DNA of 64,000 bases from assembly GCA_012295275.1 (NCBI GenBank), contig CM022679.1:3840912-3904911 (forward strand), read 5' to 3'. Position 1 is the first letter of the stretch, and each line of letters begins with the position of its first letter. Positions 25,693 to 37,975 of the stretch are shown here, piece after piece. Both the position numbers and the translations under genes were made by a program. Below the pieces are notes generated by a model. That model was not told the DNA's origin. It saw only the letters and a list, made by a program, of their open reading frames with translations, and ran no database searches. The DNA comes from Chrysomallon squamiferum. Its lineage: Eukaryota > Mollusca > Gastropoda > Neomphalida > Peltospiridae.

Positions 25693-26600
25693 TTCACAAG
25701 TAAATCAACTGTGTACATACTGAAACATCCAGATATACAGCAGTGACATGAAATATAAAACCAGGAGATGTTTTGTTCAAGTTTCAAACTGAGGATTCTT
25801 TTTATATTTCAACTTGAATTATTACCAGAATTAAATCAACATTTGTGTTAATTTACAACAACAGCAATGATATATTTTATCCTAACATATTTACTGTATA
25901 TATCTATATATCTGTGTGTTAATAAAATTACTGAAAATTCCATTTAAAAAAAGTGTCATTTTAAAAATACATCATATAGCAAGCAATCATTCCAAGAATA
26001 ATATAATTGTCGATTTAGTGTAAAAAAGAAAGTGAAAACTAACAGAACATAGAGAAAAGGTTATTGTAAAGGGTGTGTTTTTCATTGGCTCATTCTTCAG
26101 ACTTCTCTTGAGAAAAATAATTCCTGAGTTTGTATGTAAACCAAAGACGTCACTGGAGTGCGTGCTTTCGGTCATTGTGTACTCTGTGTGATTGTGTGGA
26201 CTCTGAAGAAACACACATCTCTTTGTATTATAGCCTTGTATGGATATGTTAATTCAAACACAACAACTTTTATTAATAAAGTGAAAACTTAAAACTGATA
26301 CCAAAAATCAACTATAAGATGTATGTTAAAAATTACAATTGACCTAAAATTTGTTATTTTCGTCCTCTTTTTTTTTTATTACTGTGGATCAGAAAGAAAA
26401 ATAAACAATCTGAGAATCAAAAACATATTTCTGCTTATTCTTTACCTTAGTGTCATTATCAGAGCCCTGAAACTGGTAAACAGAGAGACCAATAGACTGG
26501 GTTTCAGTGATGGTAATAACATCACTTGCTAATTAAAATTCAGGTTCAAACATATTGCGGTCTGCTTCAACAACAACACTGGTCATTTACCATAGCCTGG
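25693..26600 (-). pseudogene. Decayed cadherin exons, module G
   Basis: The same three exon remnants as in module D. At 26446 to about 26590 the frame reads VVVEADRNMFEPEF, an in-frame TAA shared with module D, then LASDVITITETQSIGLSVYQ and FQGSDNDTK with donor GTAAAG. At 26065-26202 the 46-codon exon (TESTHSSDVFGLHTNSGIIF) is open but its donor GT has become AT. Around 25705-25790 the last exon has lost about 19 bases (the PATTTM segment). The shared stop dates its inactivation before the duplication. Confidence 0.6.
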
Positions 26601-26629
26601 GACTGACCCTGTCAAACATCTGAATGAGT

Positions 26630-27231
26630 AACTAGGTAATAAAAATATTAGTGTGTTATCACACTTACAAATATAACTACGTCTCTTAATGTTAATTAAT
26701 AGAATCGTGAATATTAATTATTATATCTGATTTTCAGGACTAAGAAATGTTATTAATCATATTACTGTATATAACAAAATAAATAAATAAATAAATAAAT
26801 AAAAATAAACATTAAAAAAATATATTACATTCAAATCAAAACAGCTGTTAATATCAAATTATTCATGCATATACACATTCTACACATAATTAATCTATGT
26901 GTTATAAATTATTTAAAAACCATTTCTCTTGATGATATTTTACATATAATGCTACTGACAGAGATCTCACTGTAAGATATTCCTAATGTTTCGATCACAA
27001 TTTGAAAAATACGTTTTAATAATAAAAGAAAAATGGGCCGGATCTTAATAATTAGTAAAACTCGACTGTTATCTTTTATTAGACGCTGAGTTTTTCAAGA
27101 GAGCATCCTCATATCCCCAGTATCCCCCCAGAATATGATTACGTCAGCCTCAAAATTTACTGGATTTACTAAGAATACGAAACCGTACACAAATTTAAAT
27201 ATATGAGTAAATGCTGGGTTTCTTTCTTTCT

Positions 27232-27266
<35 letters not shown>

Positions 27267-27650
27267 TATTCTTTTTTTTTTTTTACGTTTGTTGTGGTGT
27301 TTTCTTTGACTGTTATTTATCATTCTTAAAGAAATATTTGCACTGAATATTGCATATTTTATACTGTTTATTACTTAGTCGTAACTGAATACCTAGAAAA
27401 CGCTGTCAGAAGTAAACTGTTTGTATTAAACCGAATAAAAACAAGAAAAACCCGATAAATTCGATATTATTTTATGTTTCTTTGAACAATATCAAGAAAG
27501 GTTTCATATTATCATGATTACAGAAATATTTTTAAATTGGTATTCTTAAAAGGAATAACATCAAAAATACTTATATACACATATCACAGAATGATAATGT
27601 TACAAAAGATTTTAACGCGAAAACAAATCAACGGAAAAAACATAAGTTCT
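26630..27650. repeat. Duplicated non-coding spacer, module G
   Basis: Matches 16900-17935. No gene is seen. It contains AAAT repeats, poly-T and the flank leading into histone-stem-loop unit 2. Confidence 0.7.
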
Positions 27651-28150
27651 TGTTGGCGACGCCATTGCTAACGTCAAGGTGACTTCTTTTACGTCGTAGT
27701 TGTGTCTATAAAAGGACGACAAAAAAGAGAGTGACGTAAGCCTGAGGGTTCTTTTTATAAAACAATTGAACATCCACTACCCCGTTGATTTATATCCGGG
27801 ATGTGGAAAAACAAGACGCTGATTAAACAGCTAATCTCAAGGAGTGTTTCTTTGTTCACTGGATCCTGCATCCTGCATCTTGGTGCTGTGTTTGGTTGGA
27901 AATCGTCTTCAAAACTGATTGTTGATGATCCGCTCCGAGGTTCATTACTACGGTTAGAGGTCGGGACACCCCGAACTTTCCAGAACGTGGCCGAAGGGAG
28001 GATCTTCTGCAATCAAAAGCGAAGACGACTCAAGCATTCTGCAGCCCTCAACGATGACAGGATGGAATCCAGTGACCGAATGAAACAAAAACAAATCCTC
28101 CAAACCCCGGCCCTTTTCAGGGCCACCAAATCTTAAGAAAGTGTCTTTTC
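27640..28150 (+). ncRNA. Histone-stem-loop transcription unit, copy 2
   Basis: Closely similar to the units at 9720 and 37000. The TATA box is altered to CTATAAAAGG. The 111-codon frame (27801-28136) is still open but reads through the hairpin. It differs from copy 1 at several positions, mostly non-synonymous, giving no sign of protein-level selection by eye. Confidence 0.45.
28109..28124 (+). terminator. Histone-type 3' stem-loop, unit 2
   Basis: GGCCCTTTTCAGGGCC with the canonical UUUC loop, followed by ACCA and AAGAAAG. Exact match in form to replication-dependent histone mRNA 3' ends. Confidence 0.8.
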
Positions 28151-28698
28151 ATGCAATTGCTAATAAGTCCAAATCGAAGAAAGAAAGAAACAAATTTAAA
28201 AATTCACATAAAAGCATAAATATTATAATTATTTTTCAGTTAATAATTATTTCTCATAGAAAATAGTCACTCTGAAACTTTAAAAGAACAAACATAACAA
28301 AATAAATTTTAACTAAATTAGAAGTTTGAATTAAAGTTACGAGCAAGTAACAAAGCACGGAAATAAATAACTAAAGAATCATATATATATAAATACAAAA
28401 GTAAGATTTTGGGGAAGGGTATATTTTTAATTTTTTATATTTATTTATTTTTAAAAATTTTAAATTCAGTTTTAATTATTTTTTATTTTTATTTTTTATA
28501 TTATTTATTTATTTTTATTTTTATTTATTTATTTATTTATTTATTTTGACTCCACAAGGAGAATATTAAATTTATATAAACAAATATAATAGAAAGACTG
28601 AGTCCCCGTAAACTTACTCATAAATTCAAGACGATAAATGTATAATTACTTCGTGGGAATGAATGATTATCCTCGGTTATTGAGCAACTTTTATTTAA

Positions 28699-28885
28699 GG
28701 TTCTCTTGGTGGCCGAACGGTAATGTCGTCTAGCTTCGGAGTGCTGGCGAATGGGTGCCTCACGTTCAAGTCTCGTCAGCGACCTCTGACAGGTTTGTGA
28801 TGTAGTGACTGGACTTTGTCATTCTGCGCGAGTTCGTTCCCGTATATTGTGTATAAGCTAGGGTCTATTCAGACCTACGTATGTA
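28699..28885 (+). mobile_element. tRNA-derived SINE-like element, copy 2
   Basis: Same element as at 10494. The A box is clearer here (TGGCCGAACGG, 28710-28720) and the B box is GTTCAAGTC (28764-28772). It ends in a long TATG tail. Both copies sit at equivalent positions of duplicated segments, so they may descend from one insertion. Confidence 0.62.
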
Positions 28886-28896
28886 TGTGTTTTTTT

Positions 28897-28933
<37 letters not shown>

Positions 28934-29096
28934 TGTATGTATGTGTGTGTGTGTACATTATTTAAGAAAATTATGAGATGTCATATGTGCATTTTTGTCA
29001 AAAATAGCATTTAATTGCAGCTTAAGAAGAAAAATAATAAAACAAAACAAAACAAAAACCAGCGACACAAAAAAAAAAAACCTACAAACCTGAAAA

Positions 29097-29137
<41 letters not shown>

Positions 29138-29243
29138 TAAATTAAAATAAACAAAAACAAAGTCGTGTCCATGATTATCCGCAGTTGCTATTAAAAGAAA
29201 GTGCATCAAAACCTGTACAGAGACGATTTATTAAAACACGTCA

Positions 29244-29349
29244 TTATGGAAACATAGGTTCGTTGGTTTGTTCATTAATACATAAACCTTTCAAAAGAAT
29301 AATATGGCAGATACAATGAAAAAAACAACATTTAATGACTAAAAGTTGA

Positions 29350-29381
<32 letters not shown>

Positions 29382-29406
29382 CAAATTATAGTCCGAATCA
29401 ACTAAA

Positions 29407-29457
<51 letters not shown>

Positions 29458-29560
29458 TAAAATTGAAAAGACATGTGTATGAAATTACAAAACAGAAGGC
29501 ATTATTTCACCGGTTATATATGTTTATTTTATCTTCCTTATACTTAAAATAATAACACTA
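29244..29560. repeat. AAAT/AAT microsatellite block
   Basis: (AAAT)n about 29350-29380 and (AAT)n about 29405-29450. Related to 12468-12835 just after the assembly gap. No coding signal. Confidence 0.8.
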
Positions 29561-29562
29561 TA

Positions 29563-30236
29563 CAATGGTACCTCGAGTTACGAGTGATCCAACTTAAGAG
29601 CAGATCCGGGTCGATTTTTTCCTTTGAGTTGCGAGCCAACATTCGAGTTACGAGCGCATTTCAGATATGCCGCCGCTAATAGGTGCAAAGAACAAGACAA
29701 CAATTGCCCAGCATCCCGCGTCTCACATCCTGCGTCTCACTCGTTTACTTCACGTGGACACCTCGCCGCGGAAACATCTCCGTTGTGTTCTGTTTTTTTT
29801 TTTTCAGACCATGGATCCTAAGAAAGTGAGTGGAAAGGACAGTGCTGGGAAGAAGAAGCGGATGATGTCCATTGAATTAAAGCTTGAATGTAGTCGACTT
29901 GGCTAGGCAGTACGATATGTACCATTCTGAAGCAGATGGAGTCGATAAAGGCTGTAACTCCAGCCAAAGGCGTAAAAAATAATTTGTCTCATCTCCAATT
30001 TATTTCTTTACATTCTCTTTTATATTGTTCTTATACAATATTAGTCATTTATAAATACATTTTGTATTGTTATTTAAAAAAAGAACAAAAAAAAAGACAG
30101 GTGGTTTTGGGGGAGCTGGAACGGATTAATAGTATTTCAAATAATTTCAGTTGGGAGAATTCATTTGATATGCGACCAAATTGAGTTACAAGCTCGGTCA
30201 CGGAACGAATTAAACTCGTAAGTCAAGGCACCGTTC
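29563..30236 (+). mobile_element. Tigger/pogo DNA transposon remnant, copy 2 (both ends)
   Basis: It starts CAATGGTACCTCGAGTTACG and ends with the inverted counterpart (CGTAAGTCAAGGCACC then GTTC), flanked by TA on both sides: the TIR and TA target-site duplication of Tc1/mariner-superfamily elements. Inside are the transposase N-terminus (MDPKKVSGKDSAGKKKRMMS), a deletion/frameshift after IELKLE, and a further small deletion removing the ARQYERSPS portion relative to copy 1. No catalytic DDE domain remains, so it is an internally deleted non-autonomous copy. Confidence 0.85.
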
Positions 30237-30594
30237 TATTTTAAATATATGTTGTACTAAATTTGATTTCATGAACTTATTAACACTTAATACGAAACTA
30301 ATCTACAAATCACAACATGCAGTCAGAATTAATTATCTTTTACAATAATTCTTGCAGATTTTGCTTTGTGATGAACAACTGTTTTCAAGTTTCATATCCT
30401 ATGCAAAAAACAACAAAAACAAAAAACACACAAAAATCCCCGAATCTTTAGTATTATGACGTTTACACGTTTCTCTATCGTCATTAGTAAGTTTATATAG
30501 AAACTGCGGAAAGCTGTTAATTTAATTACACTGTCTTCTGGATTTACGTTTTATACTCTGTGTTGTTGATCATAATTTGAAGCCGAAGGCACTT

Positions 30595-31276
30595 TCATAG
30601 TTTTGTCTCTTCAACATGATCACCTATAGGGGGCGCTCTTGCCTGTTTATCTGTCGTCTGCGTAACAACTGTCGGATAGGACGCATTACCCCGTGTCGTC
30701 GTCAGCTGAACGTTGATGTAGTAAACTTGGGTTTGAGGGACATCATACTGAATGACATGGCCGAAGCTTCCATGACTTTTCTTACTGGCAACGACAAGAA
30801 TTCCAAATATGATGGCGAGGACTGAGCCGATGATGTTAAGAGCAAATGACCAAGATAAATGTACTGTAACGGTGACTGGAGCAGACTCCAAAGCGATGCC
30901 AATAATTCCACAGAGCACGTCGACTATACATCCTAAAATACCTGAAATAAATAAATAAATAAATAAAATAAATAAATAATAATAATAAAATCAACGACAG
31001 TGACACTTTCGATGTCCTTTACAATATGAGAAAGAACTGTGAAATAAAAATCATGTAAAACATTAACAAGGAGAAAAAATAAGGCAAAGAATAATTAAAT
31101 AAAACAACTCCAACACCAACAACATTGTTATCACTGCCATCTTAGTCGTCGACGTCGTCATCACATTAATGAAGAGAGTCTCAACTATTTACGTTTTGGA
31201 GACATCAGAGGTGAGTTTTTAGTAAGCTGGGAAAGTAGCCACCAGAACGACTGTGTCAAATTATCTATATTGACTG

Positions 31277-31308
<32 letters not shown>

Positions 31309-32877
31309 CTATATATATCTATTTATCTATATATCTAGCTCTCTATCTATCTATCTATATACCTCTACCTATCTATACATATATATACTCATCTATCTCT
31401 CTATTTATCTGTCTATCATTCCATCTGTCCATCTGTCTATCTTTATATCTATGTCTACCTATCTACCTACCTATTTACCTATCTATCTATCTATATATAT
31501 ATATCTATCTCTACATCGATCTATCTACCTATACATATATATATACCTCTCTATCTACTTATCTGTCCATCTGCCCATCTATCTATCTATCTAACTGTAT
31601 CTATCTATCTTTATATCTATGTCTATTTACCTACCTACCTACATATTTACCTATTTATCTATCTATCTATCTATCTATCTATACAACAATGAGAAATATG
31701 TCTGTGCAAGCAGTTACATTTTTTTATTAATTTGTTTTTATTCTGTGGGTAATACAGGTATATCTTACCTCCTGTTATTATCATATTTTTGTTAATTTGT
31801 TTATATTCTGTGGGTAATACAGGTATATCTTACCTCCTGTTATTGTCGTCCAACTTACTACGTTGGCTGACATTTGAGGAGAGCACATGTTCACCACAAT
31901 GGCCATGATTACACCAAACACCAGGAATATCAACGCCAGAATCTGAACAGCACGGGAAGCATCGTAAACACCTGCAGATAAATGAAAACGTACATTTTAT
32001 AATTTATTATGGAAGATTATAGTTTACAGTACGTAAATATAATTTACTATTATATAACTGTATAAATATAATATACCGATATATAAAAATAATATATTTT
32101 TTTATAATTATAATGTAATGTTTAAAAATTACTATATCATATAATAATAATCTACTGGTCAAATGTATAATCTGTTATATATGTGTAATTACAGTTCACT
32201 TTTATATTATTATAGTATACTGTCAAATGAGAATAATGTACCGTTATGTAATTAAAATGTACTGTTAAATAAGAATAATGTATTTATATATAAGTATAAT
32301 GTCCTCTTATATTTGCATAGTGTACTGTTAGCATAATGTGCTGTCTGCTCAGTATAATAACGTACGGTTATGTGATTAAAATGTAATGTTATATTAGAAT
32401 AATGTACTGTTATACAATTACAATGTGCTGATATATAGGTATAATATAACTGTAGAGTACTGTTATATTATTATAATTGTCAGTATAAATATTATATAAG
32501 TAACTTTGAGTGTACATGGAACCACAAATTTGTAGAATAAATAATTTTAAATAAAATGTACAAAGAAGCAAAGAAATTAACAGATTACGTATTGGACAAT
32601 GGAGAAAAATAGCCAACACAACCTACCATATCGTTTCCACATTTAGGTAACGCAATAAATAAAATTAATATTCGTTGACATCCGTTGTATGTAACATAAT
32701 GAAATAAACTGATAATAATTCCAAAAAAAACAAAAAAAAAACGACATTATACCTGTAACGGTAGTAAAATCTGATATGGTGATAAGACATTGGTGTGTGA
32801 GTGTATGTATGTGTAAATTACAACTTAAAGACGGCAAAAATATAAAATAGACTAACCTGTTCTGTGAAATTATATTT

Positions 32878-32930
<53 letters not shown>

Positions 32931-33217
32931 TATGCATGTACGTATCTATATTTGCATGTAGATATATTTGTATATGTGAAGTGATTCTAGATTATATAAC
33001 TCAATAACTGGGACGAATCAGAATTACCTAGAACTCCAGAAGGATAAGATCTACAAGAATCCATGGAAGCTGAGCAAATCTGCCACAAGCCAATCAACTC
33101 ACTGCTGGTCTCGAACCAAGCAGGCGTGGCGAAGCCAACAAGGAAAAAGAGAAAACTGAAAAACACACCAAATGTTCCTACTTTGTAGAGAGTCGACGTC
33201 TCGGACCAGTTCGGCAT
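30595..33217 (-). CDS. Claudin-like protein, copy F, alternative short tail (224 aa)
   Basis: Exons are complement of 33028-33217, 31834-31971 and 30595-30941 (675 nt), with all sites GT-AG and phases as in A. Loop 1 is [18 protein letters not shown]2 is [22 protein letters not shown]3 is carried by [22 protein letters not shown]4 is [21 protein letters not shown] one-base deletion in the tail ends the protein at [14 protein letters not shown], so the PPxY motif and C-terminal HGV are missing. About 17 more bases are deleted beyond the new stop, where the old tail would be. Copy C has the same tail lesion, so C and F are sister copies. Probably functional as a tetraspan but without the WW-binding tail. 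Confidence 0.8.
31267..31682. repeat. Expanded (TCTA)n array in claudin F intron 2
   Basis: About 415 bases of interrupted ATCT/TCTA with TATA and CTAC variants, the largest of the equivalent intronic arrays. Confidence 0.9.
31725..31834 (-). repeat. Two-unit splice-donor minisatellite (copy F)
   Basis: Two units of the donor-bearing repeat, the last abutting exon 2 at 31834. Confidence 0.85.
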
Positions 33218-33509
33218 GATGTAAAAACTTGTTAATCCTCAGACAGAATCAGAAATGTATGTAATGAAGGTTTGTAGGTCTAATGAAACTATGTTACCCA
33301 GCGAGCTAAACGTCTTAGTGGGGTATGAAACAAGGAAGTTTGAAAACAATGACAGTGTCTTTATTGACTGTGTGTTGCTAGACACTAAACAAAACACTAA
33401 ATAGATTTTACCTGAAAAGAATACACGGATCAGTAGGTGATCATTGTGTACCTGTAAGAGACTACGACGTTATGTAAAGACGCGGATCAAGAGGTGATCA
33501 CGTTTTATT

Positions 33510-34210
33510 TAATTTAGAGTGAACAGTGGTACATTTCAAATATTATATTATCTTTAATTTAGAGTGAACAGTGGTACATTTCAAATATTATATTAAATTT
33601 AATTTAGAATGAACAGTGGTACATTTCAAATATTATATTATATTTAATTTAGAATGAACAGTGGTACATTTCAAATATTATATTATATTTAATTTAGAAT
33701 GAAGAGAGATAAATTTCAAATATTATGTTATATTTAATTTAGAATGAAGAGTGGTACATTTCAAATATTATATTTAATATAGAATGAAGAGAGATAAATT
33801 TCAAATATTATATTTAATATAGAATGAAGAGAGATAAATTTCAAATATTATATTTAATTTAGAATGAAGAGAGATAAATTTCAAATATTATACATTTAAT
33901 TTATAATGATGATTGTTAAATTTCAAACATTATATTATATTTAATATAGTATGAAGAGAGATAAATTTCAAATATTATACATTTAATTTATAATGATGAT
34001 TATTAAATTTCAAATATTATATTATACTTAATTTAGAATGAAGAGAGAAATTTCAAATATTATACATATAATTTATAATGATGATTGTAAAATTTCAAAT
34101 ATTATATTATATTTAATTTAGAATGATGATATGTAAATTTCAAATATAATATATTATTTTATAATGATTATTGTTACATTTCAAATATTATATTATATTT
34201 AATTTCAAAT
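33510..34210. repeat. AT-rich minisatellite, ~50-base unit, expanded
   Basis: More than a dozen head-to-tail degenerate units built on TTTAATTTAGAATGAAGAGA, GATAAATTTCAAATATTATA and a variant with GTGGTACATTTCAAATATTA. It lies directly upstream of claudin F. Module D has only three or four units at 15660-15800; module G has lost them. Confidence 0.9.
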
Positions 34211-34377
34211 ATAATACTAATAATAATGATGACGATAATAATAATGATAATACTAATAATAATGATGACGATAATCAAAATTTTAATACTAATAATAATG
34301 ATGACGATAATAATAATGATAATAATAATAATAATGATGATGATAATAACATAAATGATGATGATGATGATATATGA
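34171..34377. repeat. (AAT/GAT)n trinucleotide block
   Basis: An interrupted AATAAT/GATGATGAC run following the minisatellite. Its open frame is poly-Asn/Asp repeat translation. Confidence 0.85.
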
Positions 34378-34420
34378 ATAATAACGTCAGTATTCACAAG
34401 TGAATCAACTGTGTACGTAC

Positions 34421-35467
34421 TGAAACATCCAGATATAGAGCAGTGACATGAAATGTAAAACCAGGAGATGTTTTGTTCATGGTGGTGGTGGCTGGCAAGT
34501 TTTCAAACTGAGGACTGTGTGTTTTATGACGAACTCAATAAACAGACTAAACTGATTGGAACTGGATTTTGGTGGAGCTCCAAGATCATTAGCACTGAGT
34601 GCCAACTGCAATAGAATACCATTTTTTCATCAGCATTCAACATTTTAGAAACAAATACATGTTTATGTATTTTATTTAAAAATTAAATTAAATTTTTGAA
34701 AGTAGTTATATGAATACATATTTTTATAACAGCAAAAGAAAGAGTTTCTCTGTTACCACGTTTTAAACTTTGTGTCATTCAGAACTGATTCTTTTAACAC
34801 AGTCTGTGCTTGGTTGTTGCTCAGCTGATTTATTTTGTAGTACAAGGTTGCTGTATCATCACCAATCATTTCAAACTCTAGAGTATTAAATGGTTCCTAT
34901 AAAAAATAAAAAGTCATAATTTTATGATGCATGACAGAAAATCTCTGTTAAAAATGCTTAAAACAATTATTAGAGAAAATATTCAATGTAATAAGCCAAA
35001 GCTTTCATAAAGTTATCATCTTATTTCACATAAAAAATAAAATGTAAGTCTACTTAATTCACTTAATTATGAATTGTTAAAATTTAGCCTGATGAAGTAT
35101 GATGTTTGAAGAAGAAAAAAAAAAAAAAAAACAGAAACAAGTTTCTTTGTCACTAGATATGCATTTATAAGTTCTATCTTTTTCCTACTAATTTATAATT
35201 TTTCACATAAATACCATTATCTGTAGTAAAAATATTTTCACAGTATGACAGTGAAGATTATTTTAATATTTATTTTTTTATACCACCATATCAGCATCGC
35301 TTGCAGGGAAATGGTGTAGACAACTGTGTTGCTGTTGAAGTCTTCACGAATTAAAACTTCAAATGGAAGGCCTTGAAAAACCGGTGAGTGGATGTTGCGT
35401 TGTGTCTGACTGGAGCTGGCCGACTGTGAAGCTGTGATTTACCTAGATCACTCGCCACCACCTTCAT
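34421..35467 (-). pseudogene. Decayed cadherin gene segment upstream of claudin F
   Basis: Three minus-strand exons with recognisable splice sites. Exon a (35284-35467) has MKVVASDLG, then in a second frame NIHSPVFQGLPFEVLIREDF and NSNTVVYTIS, then in a third frame ASDADMV: at least two frameshifts within one cadherin repeat boundary. Exon b (34757-34896) is open: EPFNTLEFEMIGDDTATLYY then KINQLSNNQ. Exon c (34421 to about 34594) reads ANDLGAPPKSSSNQFSLFIE, then, after a one-base frame change, SPQFENLPATTTMNKTSPGF. The latter is also present in modules D and G. Motifs DLG, DAD and PVF are classic EC-repeat landmarks. An eroded genomic (not processed) cadherin copy fits best. Confidence 0.65.
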
Positions 35468-35922
35468 CTGATAAATAAATAAATAACATTTAACTTAATA
35501 ACAAAAAATAACTTTATCCAATGAAAGAAAAAAAAACGACTATTCTCAGGTTTTGTTTTGTTGGGTTTTTTCTTTTTCTTTTTAATTAAAGATTATTTTA
35601 AAAGAAAATTAATGGAATATGTAATTTTAATGCTTCATTCTGATAATAAAATTATTAATAATTCGACAACAATTCATTATCTAACCAACAAACTACGTCG
35701 TTATATTTATTAATAAAATATTCTTATGTATACTGAACACTGAAAAGATGGTCGTGGTTTTCAAATTAATATGTAGAACAGAAATAATATTGTTGAATAA
35801 TTAATAATAATTACATCAACATTAAAATACGATTTATCTTTTCTTTTAATACTTTACATTACGGCTTAGAATTGAGGCCTGTGACTTAGGAAATTTGTGT
35901 AACAACTGTAAGCAATCGTTAC

Positions 35923-36040
35923 CATAACAACAAAGTTCCAGCCTCCAGTGTTTGTTCCTTTGAGATACGTGGTAACTTTCTTGGAAACCATTTCACTTGG
36001 TGATGTTTTGTCGATGTTAATGCTACTGACAGAGATCTCA
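35923..36040 (-). other. Exon-like open segment of unknown family
   Basis: On the minus strand, an AG acceptor (TATCTTACAG) at 36041-36042 opens a 118-base frame, EISVSSINIDKTSPSEMVSK then KVTTYLKGTNTGGWNFVVM, closed by a GTAACG donor. I do not recognise the domain. Truncated relatives that lose the frame after about EMV occur at 17213-17265 and about 26930-26975. It may be a further exon of the decayed gene upstream of claudin F, or chance. Confidence 0.25.
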
Positions 36041-36592
36041 CTGTAAGATATTCCTAATGTTTCGATCTAATTTGAAAAATACGTTTTAATAATAAAAGAA
36101 AAATGGGCCGGATCTTAATTATCAGTAAAACTCGCCGTTAATCTTTTTTAGATGCTGAGTTTTTCAAGACAGCATCTCCATATTCCCAGTATCCCCCTCA
36201 CAAAGTATGATTACGTCAGCGGCAAAATTCACTGGATTTACTAAAATTATAAAACCGTACACGCTTTAAAATATAAAAGTAAATGATAGATTTCTTTGTT
36301 TTTTTTTTTTTTTTTTTTTTCTTTTTTTTCTATTTCGTTCGTTATTGTTTTCTTTATCTGTTATTTATCATTTTTTTAAAGAAATATTTGCATTGAATAT
36401 TGCATTTTTTATACTGTTTATTACTTAGTCGTAACTAAATAACTGGAAAACACTGTCAGAAGTAAACTGTTTGAATTAAACAGAATAAAAACAAAGAAAA
36501 CCCTCATAAATTCACTGAAATTAGTAACATTACGAAACCGTACACAATTTTAAATATACAAGTAAATGCTGGGTTTCTTTAGTTCTTCTTCT

Positions 36593-36624
<32 letters not shown>

Positions 36625-36999
36625 CTTTTTTGTTTTGTTTCGTTTGTTGTGTTTTGTTTTTGACTGTTATTTATCATTTCTAAATAAATATTTTTATTGA
36701 ATATTGAACAATTTATGTTCTTTTTTTACTTAATTCTAACTAAATGACTAGAAAACACTGTCAGAAATAAACTGTTTGTATTAAACAGAATAAAAACAAA
36801 GAAAACCCTGATAAATTCGATATTATTTTACCTTTCTTTGAATAATATCAAGAAAGTTTTGACATTATCATGATTATAGAAATATTTTTGATTTGGTATT
36901 CTTAAAAGGAATAACATCAAAAATACTTATATACACATATCAGGGAATGATAATGTTACAGAAGATTTTAATGCGAAAACAAATCAACGCAAAAAACAC

Positions 37000-37505
37000 A
37001 AGTTCTTGTTGGCGACGCCATTGCTAACGTCAAGGTGACTTCTTTTACGTCGTAGTTGTGTCTATATAAGGACGACAAAACAGAGAATGACGTAAGCCTG
37101 AGGGTTCTTTTTATAAAACAATTGAACATCCACTACCCCGTTGATTTATATCCGGGATGTGGAAAAACAAGACGCTGATTAAACAGCTAATCTCAAGGAG
37201 TGTTTCTTTGTTCACTGGATCCTGCATCCTGCATCTTGGTGCTGTGTTTGGTTGGAAATCGTCTTCAAAACTGATTGTTGATGATCCGCTCCGAGGTTCA
37301 TTACTACGGTTAGAGGTCGGGACACCCCGAACTTTCCAGAACGTGACCGAAGGGAGGATCTTCTGCAATCAAAAGCGAAGACGACTCAAGCATTCTGCAG
37401 CCCTCAACGATGACAGAATGGAATCCAGTGACCGAATGAAACAAAAACAAATCCCCCAAACCCCGGCCCTTTTCAGGGCCACCAAATCTTAAGAAAGTGT
37501 CTCTT
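37000..37505 (+). ncRNA. Histone-stem-loop transcription unit, copy 3
   Basis: Promoter with two ACGTC motifs, TATA box TATATAA at 37063-37069, body, and canonical hairpin. The 111-codon frame (37157-37492) is open but overlaps the hairpin. This copy has the best-preserved TATA and hairpin together. No claudin or GPCR copy follows; it marks the right edge of the duplicated array. Confidence 0.48.
37465..37480 (+). terminator. Histone-type 3' stem-loop, unit 3
   Basis: GGCCCTTTTCAGGGCC, UUUC loop, ACCA flank, then AAGAAAGTGTC as a histone-downstream-element-like stretch. Confidence 0.8.
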
Positions 37506-37908
37506 CATACAATTGCTTTCGTAATCATTGTTAAATAATAACAAAATAAAGTGTAATAAATAATCTAGTTGTGATAATAAAAATAATTATGCTTGATAAG
37601 CTCATAAATAATTATAATATAAAAACAAATAAATAATCATTAGTACTAATAAAGCTAAAATAAATGATAATAATAAATAATTATTCAACATAAATAAATA
37701 AATAAATATTTTTTATAAGTTTTTATGAATAGTCGATTAGTTCATAGGTAATCAACGGAAACACATAATATGGGAATATCATTTTAGAGTTGTTTCCCTT
37801 AGATCAGCAAAAAGGATAAAAAATAAATGTTCTGGATTCGTTGCTGATAGTAGTAATGTTTATAATAAGCTTTTAATTTGTAGGTTATTTTGGTTATTTA
37901 TAAGATTC

Positions 37909-37975
<67 letters not shown>

